Shown here piece after piece: positions 57,218 to 64,000 of a stretch of DNA of 64,000 nt (the stretch's first letter is position 1; every line of letters begins with the position of its first letter). The position numbers and the translations under genes were made by a program. Source of the stretch: Streptomyces sp. NBC_01298 (GTDB lineage: Bacteria; Actinomycetota; Actinomycetes; Streptomycetales; Streptomycetaceae); contig NZ_CP108414.1 in assembly GCF_035978755.1 (NCBI RefSeq), positions 7,192,001 to 7,256,000 of the forward strand, given 5' to 3'. The notes under the pieces were generated by a model, which did no database searches, was not told where the DNA came from, and saw only the letters and a program-made list of their open reading frames with translations.

Positions 57218-58015
57218 ATGACTACCACCTTCCCGGACGTCACCATCAGCACGGACCGGCTGGTGCTGCGCCCCTTCGAGGAAGAGGACGTCACCGCGCT
57301 CGCCGAGATGATGAACGACGAACACGTCACCGCCTGGACCTCCGTCCCGCACCCCTACACCTACGCCGACGCGGTCACCTGGGCCACGAAGACCGCCCAC
57401 ACCGAGCGCACCGAGGGCCGCGGCATCGTCTTCGCCGTCACGGAGTTCCTCACCCAGCGGCTCGTCGGCATCGTGCACCTGCAGGACACCGACTGGCGGA
57501 CCCGCACCACCGAGGTCGGCTACGTCACCGCCCCCTGGGCCCGCGGCGAGGGCTACGCCAGCGAGTCCGTCCGCGCCGTGGCCCGCTGGCTCTTCACCGA
57601 CCAGCGCTTCGAACGCCTCGAACTGCGCACCGCCGCCGACAACACGGCCTCCCAGCAAGTGGCCCAGAAGACCGGTTGCATCAGTGAAGGCGTCCTGCGC
57701 AACGCCTGCATAGTGCGCACCCAGAATTCCGACGGCTCCTGGGCCGACACCCGCAGCGACCTCATCGTCTGGGGCCTGGTCCCCGAAGACCTCGACGAGG
57801 ACGACGACGGCTACTCCGGCTACTCCGACGAGTACTCCGGTGACTACGCGGACGGCTACGCGGACGGCTACTCCGTGGGCTACGCGGACCCCCGCGACGA
57901 AGCACGCGACGGCGCGCGCGCCGACGCACGCGAGGGCGCGCGCGAGGGGCACCGGATCCACCCCGTCCACGTGAACGACGCGAGCGGCTACGCCCTCTTC
58001 TCGGACCGGAACTGA
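57218..58015 (+). CDS. GNAT acetyltransferase with Tyr/Gly/Asp tail
   Basis: 265 residues from ATG 57218 (TTGGAG upstream). N-terminal RimJ/RimL-type GNAT (DRLVLRPFEEEDVTALAEMM, EVGYVTAPWARGEGYASESVRAVARWLF in parts, RLELRTAADNTASQQVAQKTG). Residues about 195-245 form a low-complexity tail of repeated DGYSGYSDEYSGDYADGYADGY (in parts) and then Arg/Glu/Asp repeats. Alanine-rich N-acetylation of a protein terminus is plausible for the core; the tail is unusual. Confidence 0.8.
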   Translation: MTTTFPDVTISTDRLVLRPFEEEDVTALAEMMNDEHVTAWTSVPHPYTYADAVTWATKTAHTERTEGRGIVFAVTEFLTQRLVGIVHLQDTDWRTRTTEVGYVTAPWARGEGYASESVRAVARWLFTDQRFERLELRTAADNTASQQVAQKTGCISEGVLRNACIVRTQNSDGSWADTRSDLIVWGLVPEDLDEDDDGYSGYSDEYSGDYADGYADGYSVGYADPRDEARDGARADAREGAREGHRIHPVHVNDASGYALFSDRN

Positions 58016-58121
58016 CCGGACGACCGGGTAGTCTCACCAAGCCCGACCCCCTCGACGAAGCTTCGCCCCGCCCCGGCCACCGCCGGGCGGGGCCCGCTCC
58101 CACACCAGGAGACTGACGACG

Positions 58122-59339
58122 ATGGCCGACCGGGTCACGGTGATCGGCTGGGACGGCTCCCCCCTGACCGCGGCAGCCCGGTCCGCGCTCTCCGCCGCCA
58201 CCCTGGTGGCCGGCGCCGGCCACCACCTCGCACTCCCCGAAATCCCGCCCACCGCCGAACGCGTGCGCCTGGGCAGCCTGTCCCTCGCCGCCCGCCGGAT
58301 CGCCGGCCACCGCGGCACCGCCGTCGTCCTCGCCGACGGGGACCCCGGCTTCTTCGGCGTCGTACGGGCCCTGCGCGCCCCGGAACACGGCCTGGAGGTG
58401 GAGGTCGTACCGGCCGTCTCCGCCGTCGCCGCCGCCTTCGCCCGCGCCGGGATGCCCTGGGACGACGCCCAGGTCGTCGTCGCCCACAGCCGTACCCTGC
58501 GCCGCGCCGTCAACGTCTGCCGGGCCCACTCCAAGGTCGCCGTCATCACCTCGCCCGGCGCCGGCCCCGCCGAACTCGCCCTGCTGCTCGAAGGCGTCCA
58601 CCGCACCTTCGTCATCTGCGAGGAACTCGGCACCGACAAGGAACAGGTCACGGTCCTCACCTCCGACAAGGCCGCCGACCACAGCTGGCGCGACCCCAAC
58701 GTGGTCATCGTCATCGGCGGTACGGGACCGGCCGGGGCCGCCGCCGAACCGGCCTGGCTGCTGGGCCGCAGCGCGACCCCGACCGCCGGACGGGGCTGGG
58801 CCCGCCCCCAGATCGACGTGGGAGAAGGGGAGTCCACGCAGCTGCGCGCCGCCCAGCTCGCCCGGCTCGGCCCGCGCACCGGGGACCTCGTCTGGGACAT
58901 CGGCTCCGGCTCCGGAGCCCTCGCCGTGGACGCCGCCGCCCTCGGCGCCGCCGTCATCGCCGTCGACGCCGACCGGCTCGCTTGCGAACGCACAACCGCC
59001 GCCGCCCGCGCCCGCGGTGTGCAGCTCCAGGTCGTCAACGGCCGCGCCCCGCACGTACTCGAAACCCTGCCCGAACCCGACGTCGTCCGCGTCGGCGGCG
59101 GCGGAGCACAGGTGGTCGCCGCCGTCGCCGACCGGCGCCCCGAACGGATCGTCAGCCACGCCTCCACGCGCGACGAGGCCGAGGCCATCGGCCGGGTCCT
59201 GACCGAGGGCGGGTACACCGTCGAGTGCGCGCTGCTCCAGTCCGTGGCGCTGGACACCCGTACCTGGGCCGAAGAACGACGCTCCGTGGTGTTCCTGCTG
59301 GCCGCCGAACGCCCCGTTAACCGCCCGGACCGACCCTAG
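58122..59339 (+). CDS. cobL: Precorrin-6Y C5,15-methyltransferase (decarboxylating)
   Basis: 405 residues. N-terminal CbiE-like tetrapyrrole methylase (VIGWDGSPLTAAARSAL, ADGDPGFFGVVRAL, VVPAVSAVAAAFARAGMPWDD in parts) fused to CbiT (about 205-395) with WDIGSGSGALAVDAAALGAAVIAVD (in parts) SAM-binding motif. Makes precorrin-8 in cobalamin synthesis. Head of the cob group cobL, cobT fusion, cobA. Confidence 0.93.
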   Translation: MADRVTVIGWDGSPLTAAARSALSAATLVAGAGHHLALPEIPPTAERVRLGSLSLAARRIAGHRGTAVVLADGDPGFFGVVRALRAPEHGLEVEVVPAVSAVAAAFARAGMPWDDAQVVVAHSRTLRRAVNVCRAHSKVAVITSPGAGPAELALLLEGVHRTFVICEELGTDKEQVTVLTSDKAADHSWRDPNVVIVIGGTGPAGAAAEPAWLLGRSATPTAGRGWARPQIDVGEGESTQLRAAQLARLGPRTGDLVWDIGSGSGALAVDAAALGAAVIAVDADRLACERTTAAARARGVQLQVVNGRAPHVLETLPEPDVVRVGGGGAQVVAAVADRRPERIVSHASTRDEAEAIGRVLTEGGYTVECALLQSVALDTRTWAEERRSVVFLLAAERPVNRPDRP

Positions 59340-59567
59340 CCACGAGCCCGGGGTAGGCTGGCCGATCGTCACACCGCCCGGACGTTTCGGGCACGCGGTT
59401 CCGGCCGGACGCGCGACGTGGCGCAGTCCACAGAGGACCGTGCCGGTTATGGCCGCCACGGTGGCGAACGGGCAGGACAATACTTACTGGTTGTCGTGCG
59501 GTCGTACGTGAGGCCTCGTGGACGACCGGGCAGTCGAAGAGGCAACACCGATGGGCGAGGGGTACGC

Positions 59568-62500
59568 ATGACTGACACCGGCCAGGTTCCGGGCGAGGGT
59601 TTCCCGGACAGCACGGGCATGGTGGATCAGCAGGGCGTCCCCGCCCCGGTTCCGCCCTCCTCCCCGGCGACCGGGAGCTACGCCTTCCAGGACCTCGTGG
59701 ACCACCCGGCCGAGCCGGAGGACGAGGAACTGCTGCTGATGCCGAGCAGCCAGGGCGCGTGGAGCGACCCCCAGGTCGTCCCGCCGGTGCCCGCCTTCCC
59801 CGAGTTCCCCGAGCCGTCCGCGTACGCGGACGCCCCGTACCCGGAGGCCCCGTACGCGGACGGCCCCTACGCCGATTTCGCGGGTGCCCCGGAGTACCAG
59901 CAGCCCCAGCAGCCCCACCCGGCCCAGCTCCCGGTTCCCGAGGCATCCCTCGGCTACGAGAGCGCCGGCTACCCGCAGCAGTCCTTCGAGGGGCAGTCGT
60001 TCGCGGAGCAGCCGGCCTTCGCCGACGCCTCCTACGCGGACGCCTCCTACGGCGCCGGCGCGCACGAGGCCGGGGGCCGGGACACCGGTGCGCTGGACCT
60101 CGGCGGCCTGGCCGCCCCGCAGCAGCCGCTGTCCGCCTCCCAGCCCCAGTCCCCGGTGGCTTCCGTGGCCGCGGCCCCGATGCGGCGGCCGCTGCACATG
60201 GGCCCGCCCGTGCCCGAGGCCACCGGCGGAGTCGTACGGTCCCTCGCGGACCGGGGTCCGGCAGCGACGCCGGCGCCCGCGCAGGCCCCGGTTCCGCCGG
60301 CGCCCGGCGCGGTCCCGGTCGACGCCGCGCCCGCCCCGCTCCCTTCCCCCGCCGCCTCCGAGCCCGTGGCCCCGGCCCCGGCCCCGGCCCCGGCCCCGGC
60401 CCTGAGCACCCCGGCGATGCCCGTCCCGGTGCGGCAGTCCGGCCCGCCGACCACGGGTCCCGAGTACCTGGACTTCACGCAGGCCGCCGGCGAGGCCGTG
60501 GCCGTGGCCGAGCACGTGCCGGCGCAGCAGCAGCCGGTCGAGATCCCGGTGCAGGCCGGGACCCCGTGGACCGTGGAGCCGGCCGCCGAGGCCGCGCACG
60601 CCCCGGAGGAACCCGTCGCCGAGGCCCCGGCCGAGCCGGTGGCCGCCCCCGAGCCCGCGGGCGAGCCCGTCGCCGAGCCGGTGCTCGTGGAGCCCGTCGT
60701 CTTCGCCGAGCCCGCGCCGGTCCTCGCGCCGGAGCCCGTGGCCGTGGCCGTCGCCGAGGCGGTGCTCGTGGAGCCCGCGCCGGAGGCCGTCGCCGAGCCC
60801 GCCGAGCCCGAGGTACCCGTCGTGGCGGCACCCGAGCCCGTCCTGGTTGCCGAGGCGGCCGTGGCTCCCGAGGCCGAGGCCGTCGTCGAGCCCGTGGCCG
60901 TCTTCGCCGTCGAGCCCGCGCCCGAGCCGCAGCCCGCAGAAACGGTGGCTCAGGCCGAGCAGCCGGAGCCCCTGTCCGAGCCCGCCGTCGCCGCCGTCGT
61001 CGTACCCGACTCCGAGCCGGTCGCCGTGGCGCAGCCCGACGCACCGCTGGAGGCCGGGCAGGCCCCCGAGGCCGCAACCGAGCAGCGGCCCGGGCCGGAA
61101 GCCGGGCCGGAAGCCGAGCCCGAGGCCCCCGTCACCGAGGCGGCCCCCGGATACGCCGACGCCGAGCGCGAGGCCGTCCTGCGCGTCATGCGCGAGCGCC
61201 GCGACATCCGCAAGGGCTTCCGCCGCGACCCCATCCCGCACGAGGTGCTGCTGCGCGTCCTGGAGGCGGCCCACACCGCGCCCAGCGTCGGCCACTCGCA
61301 GCCCTGGGACTTCGTCGTCATCAAGTCCGCGGAGACCCGCCGGACGATGCACGAGCTCGCCGAGCGACAGCGCGAGGCCTACGCGAAGTCGCTGCCCAAG
61401 GGCCGCGCCAAGCAGTTCAAGGAACTCAAGATCGAGGCCATCCTCGACACCCCGGTGAACATCGTGGTCACCGCCGACCCGACCCGTGGCGGCCGCCACA
61501 CCCTGGGCCGGCACACCCAGCCGCAGATGGCCCCGTACTCCTCGGCCCTCGCCGTGGAGAACCTCTGGCTCGCGGCGCGCGCCGAGGGCCTCGGGGTCGG
61601 CTGGGTCAGCTTCTTCGACGAGCGCGAGATGGTCCGCGAGCTGGGCCTCCCGGAGCACCTGGAGGTCGTCGCCTACCTGTGCGTCGGGTACGTGGACGAG
61701 TTCCCCGACGAGCCCGAGCTCGCCCAGGCCGGCTGGTCGCAGCGGCGGCCCCTCTCCTGGGTCGTGCACGAGGAGACGTACGGGCGCCGCGCGCTGCCCG
61801 GCGAGGAGCCGCACGACCTGCTCTCCGAGACGGTCGCCAGCATCCGCCCGCTCGACGCGAAGGCGCTCGGCGAGGCGTGGGAGCGGCAGAAGCGCATGAC
61901 CAAGCCCGCAGGGGCCCTCGGCATGCTCGAAATCATCTCGGCCCAGCTGTCCGGCCTCTCGCGGGTCTGCCCGCCGCCGATCCCGGAGCCCGCCGCGGTC
62001 GCGATCTTCGCGGGTGACCACGGCGTGCACGCCCAGGGGGTCACCCCGTGGCCGCAGGAGGTCACCATGCAGATGGTGGCCAACTTCCTGGGCGGCGGCG
62101 CGGTGTGCAACGCGTTCGCCAACCAGGTGGGCGCCGAGGTCTGCGTGATCGACGTCGGCGTCGCCGGCGACCTCCCGGCCACGCCGGGCCTGCTGCCGCG
62201 CAAGGTCCGCCCGGGCACGGCCGACCTGTCGGTCGGCCCCGCGATGACCCGCGAGGAGGCCGTCGCGGCCATCGAGGTGGGCATCGAGACGGCCCGCGAC
62301 CTGGTCGCGGCGGGCAACAAGGCCCTCCTGACGGGCGAGATGGGCATCGCCAACACCACGGTGTCGGCTGCCCTGATCTCCGTCTTCACCGGGGTGGACC
62401 CGGGCGAGGTCACCGGGCGGGGCACGGGCATCAACGACGAGACGCACGCCCGCAAGGTCGAGGTCGTGCGGCGCGCCCTGGAACTCCACCAGCCGGACCC

Positions 62501-62867
62501 GGCGGACCCGATCGGCGTCCTGGCGGCGATCGGCGGCCTGGAGCACGCGGCGATCGTGGGCCTCCTCCTCGGTGGAGCCTCCCTGCGGACCCCGGTGATC
62601 CTGGACGGCGTCAGCGCCGGCGCGGCCGCGCTGGTGGCCCGGGCGATCGCCCCGGAGTCGCTGTCGGCGTGCATCGCCGGACACCGCAGCGCGGAGCCGG
62701 GCCACGTGGCCGCCCTGAACAAGCTCGGCCTGCGCCCGCTGGTCGACCTGGACCTGCGCCTCGGCGAGGGTACGGGGGCGCTGCTGGCGCTGCCGCTGGT
62801 GCAGAGCGCCGCGCGGGCGATGCACGAGGTGGCCACGTTCGACTCGGCCGGTGTCACGGAGAAGTAG
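59568..62867 (+). CDS. cobT: BluB-CobT fusion (DMB synthase / nicotinate-nucleotide DMB phosphoribosyltransferase)
   Basis: 1099 residues from ATG 59568. Residues about 1-520 are low complexity (Pro/Ala/Glu/Val-rich, VAEPVAEPV-type runs, aromatic YADAPYPEAPYADGPYADF segment), with no known fold. About 525-745 a BluB nitroreductase-like domain: RERRDIRKGFRRDPIP, AAHTAPSVGHSQPWDFVVI, MAPYSSALAVENLWLAARAEGLGVGWVSFFD (in parts). About 770-1099 CobT: FAGDHGVHAQGVTPWPQEVT, TGEMGIANTTVSAAL, GRGTGINDETHARKVEVV, AGHRSAEPGHVAAL. Combines making dimethylbenzimidazole and activating it as the lower ligand of cobalamin. Confidence 0.9.
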   Translation: MTDTGQVPGEGFPDSTGMVDQQGVPAPVPPSSPATGSYAFQDLVDHPAEPEDEELLLMPSSQGAWSDPQVVPPVPAFPEFPEPSAYADAPYPEAPYADGPYADFAGAPEYQQPQQPHPAQLPVPEASLGYESAGYPQQSFEGQSFAEQPAFADASYADASYGAGAHEAGGRDTGALDLGGLAAPQQPLSASQPQSPVASVAAAPMRRPLHMGPPVPEATGGVVRSLADRGPAATPAPAQAPVPPAPGAVPVDAAPAPLPSPAASEPVAPAPAPAPAPALSTPAMPVPVRQSGPPTTGPEYLDFTQAAGEAVAVAEHVPAQQQPVEIPVQAGTPWTVEPAAEAAHAPEEPVAEAPAEPVAAPEPAGEPVAEPVLVEPVVFAEPAPVLAPEPVAVAVAEAVLVEPAPEAVAEPAEPEVPVVAAPEPVLVAEAAVAPEAEAVVEPVAVFAVEPAPEPQPAETVAQAEQPEPLSEPAVAAVVVPDSEPVAVAQPDAPLEAGQAPEAATEQRPGPEAGPEAEPEAPVTEAAPGYADAEREAVLRVMRERRDIRKGFRRDPIPHEVLLRVLEAAHTAPSVGHSQPWDFVVIKSAETRRTMHELAERQREAYAKSLPKGRAKQFKELKIEAILDTPVNIVVTADPTRGGRHTLGRHTQPQMAPYSSALAVENLWLAARAEGLGVGWVSFFDEREMVRELGLPEHLEVVAYLCVGYVDEFPDEPELAQAGWSQRRPLSWVVHEETYGRRALPGEEPHDLLSETVASIRPLDAKALGEAWERQKRMTKPAGALGMLEIISAQLSGLSRVCPPPIPEPAAVAIFAGDHGVHAQGVTPWPQEVTMQMVANFLGGGAVCNAFANQVGAEVCVIDVGVAGDLPATPGLLPRKVRPGTADLSVGPAMTREEAVAAIEVGIETARDLVAAGNKALLTGEMGIANTTVSAALISVFTGVDPGEVTGRGTGINDETHARKVEVVRRALELHQPDPADPIGVLAAIGGLEHAAIVGLLLGGASLRTPVILDGVSAGAAALVARAIAPESLSACIAGHRSAEPGHVAALNKLGLRPLVDLDLRLGEGTGALLALPLVQSAARAMHEVATFDSAGVTEK

Positions 62868-62924
62868 CCGGGCTGCGGGGCCGGCGCCGGGGACGACACC
62901 CCACCCCGTCCCCGACACCTAATC

Positions 62925-62992
62925 CAGCCCCTCCGGCCACATTCAGCCCCTCCGGCGTTTGAGGAGCGGGGGCCCGGGGGCGGAGCCCCCGG
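62925..62992. repeat. Dispersed GC-rich repeat between cobT and cobA
   Basis: Direct repeats CAGCCCCTCCGGC at 62925-62937 and 62944-62956, then GTTTGAGGAGCGGGGG, then hairpin CCGGGGGC-GGA-GCCCCCGG at 62974-62992. This composition recurs in many Streptomyces intergenic regions, as far as I recall. The rest of 62868-63285 is GC-rich with no gene. Confidence 0.65.
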
Positions 62993-63285
62993 TTTCGGGA
63001 AGGGGCGGGGTGGGGAAAGCCCCGCAGGGCCCGGCCGTACCGCGTCGGCCTCGCAGCCACTCCCGGCGGGAGCCCGCGTCCGGCCGGGTGATCATGGGGC
63101 GGCAGCCCCGTGGCCTGGGGCGGAGCCGGTGCTCCGCAGGGCCGGGGGATCGGCCCCCGGGGCGACCACCGCGCAGGTGGGTCGTATCGTGGACCCCGGA
63201 CGGGCCACCGCACGTCACCGCCCGATCAGCCGCTCCAGCGACGCAGCGGCCCGCCGTCACCGCCGCATCAGGAGCCGCAACCGCC

Positions 63286-64000
63286 ATGGGACACCCGGCA
63301 CACCCCGCCTACCCCGTCGGACTCCGCCTCACGGGCCGCCGCGTCGTCGTGATCGGCGGTGGCCAGGTCGCCCAGCGCCGGCTGCCCGCGCTCATCGCGG
63401 CCGGCGCCGACATCGTCCTGATCTCCCCCTCCGCGACCCCCTCCGTGGACGCCATGGCGGAGACCGGCGAGATCCGCTGGGAGCGCCGCCGCTACGCGGA
63501 CGGTGACCTGGCCGGCGCCTGGTACGCCCTGGTCGCCACCCGGGACCGTGCCGCCAACGACACCGCCTCCGCCGAGGCCGAGCGCGAGCGCGTCTGGTGC
63601 GTTCGCGCCGACGACGCCGAGGCCGCGAGCGCCTGGACCCCGGCCACCGGCCGGGTGGAGGGCGTCACCGTCGCCGTACTGAGCGGCAACGACCCCCGCC
63701 GCTCCGCCGCCGTCCGCGACGCGGTCGTCGAGGGGCTGCGGGACGGCTCCCTGACCGCCGCCCGCCCGCACACCCCCGGCGTGTCCCTCGTCGGCGGCGG
63801 TCCCGGGGACCCGGACCTGATCACGGTCCGCGGCCGCCGCCTCCTGGCCGAGGCCGACGTGGTCATCGCCGACCGGCTCGGCCCCCGCGACCTCCTCGAC
63901 GAGCTCCCGCCGCACGTCGAGGTCATCGACGCGGCGAAGATCCCGTACGGCCGTTTCATGGCCCAGGAGGCCATCAACGAAGCGCTCATCACGCACGCCA
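63286..64000 (+). CDS. cobA: Siroheme synthase/uroporphyrinogen-III C-methyltransferase (partial)
   Basis: 238 codons visible, frame open to the window end. N-terminal Rossmann domain of precorrin-2 dehydrogenase (LRLTGRRVVVIGGGQVAQRRLPALI in parts), then SUMT start GVSLVGGGPGDPDLITVRGRRLLAEADVVIADRL (in parts). AGGAG precedes ATG 63286. Methylates uroporphyrinogen III to precorrin-2 at the entry of corrin and siroheme synthesis. Whether the dehydrogenase half is active cannot be judged; its Gly-rich loop is intact. Confidence 0.92.
   Translation, partial: MGHPAHPAYPVGLRLTGRRVVVIGGGQVAQRRLPALIAAGADIVLISPSATPSVDAMAETGEIRWERRRYADGDLAGAWYALVATRDRAANDTASAEAERERVWCVRADDAEAASAWTPATGRVEGVTVAVLSGNDPRRSAAVRDAVVEGLRDGSLTAARPHTPGVSLVGGGPGDPDLITVRGRRLLAEADVVIADRLGPRDLLDELPPHVEVIDAAKIPYGRFMAQEAINEALITHA

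Noticed and set aside
59340..59567. Cobalamin riboswitch before the BluB-CobT gene.
   Set aside because: No B12-box-like GCCACTG motif found by eye.
59484..62918. 1144-codon minus-strand ORF opposite the CobT fusion.
   Set aside because: Mirror frame of a low-complexity high-GC gene; composition Arg/Gly/Leu-heavy with no known domains.
62868..63285. Small genes in the cobT-cobA gap.
   Set aside because: Frames present are short, GC-rich and overlap dispersed repeat structures; no ribosome site or domain.

Overview
High-GC DNA with strong third-position GC bias, frequent GTG starts, ATGA/GTGA start-stop overlaps and dispersed GC-rich hairpin repeats points to a Streptomyces chromosome. The gene order (ethanolamine genes, infC-rpmI-rplT, trmH-type methylase, sensor kinase, pheST, argCJBDR, glpQ1, metNIQ, cobL-cobT-cobA) is recognisable from memory as core-chromosome synteny near SCO1553-SCO1615 of S. 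coelicolor. One difference is that argG and argH sit directly beside argCJBDR here. I see no prophage, transposase, CRISPR array, rRNA or tRNA gene.

Layout. 1-5450: an ethanolamine/glutamyl-amide catabolic set (permease, GntR regulator, GlnA4-type ligase, aldehyde dehydrogenase, SDR). 5583-11651: secreted HAD phosphatase, PLP type III aldolase/deaminase, mycosin-like protease with an upstream membrane partner, SseB and DUF1844 proteins. 11692-19703: translation block, with an infC leader holding attenuator-like hairpins and an AUC start, then rpmI, rplT, trmH-type methylase, PAS histidine kinase and pheST. 20013-33748: accessory and regulatory genes, including an ABC-F ATPase with a possible leader, an NsdA-like TPR regulator with palindromic operators, Nudix, hydroxyacyl-CoA dehydrogenase, GHL10 hydrolase, a divergent MocR/EamA pair sharing start-codon bases, a HTH-less LysR-like protein facing DUF5997, AraC, VOC and others. 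33854-44697: arginine biosynthesis argCJBDR and argGH with ARG-box-like promoters, separated by a minus-strand HEAT/PPOx/L,D-transpeptidase group. 44770-53929: TetR-MFS efflux pair, membrane-anchored repeat protein, acyltransferase, PHO-regulated glycerophosphodiesterase, sigma-like factor, GNAT and HAD. 53979-57111: methionine ABC importer metNIQ behind a Met/Cys-rich leader peptide. 57218-64000: GNAT with an acidic tail, then cobalamin genes cobL, a BluB-CobT fusion and a CysG/CobA-type gene that runs off the window.

Most of the window is housekeeping. The most interesting signals are regulatory: the Met/Cys leader peptide before metN, the infC AUC start with leader hairpins, the ABC-F short ORF and hairpin, the palindromes before the NsdA-like gene, and the CATG-sharing MocR/EamA start codons. 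Unusual proteins include the BluB-CobT fusion with a disordered N-terminus of about 520 residues and the HTH-less LysR-like protein with a lysine/arginine-rich tail. All functional calls come from reading motifs and remembered family knowledge; no database search was run.
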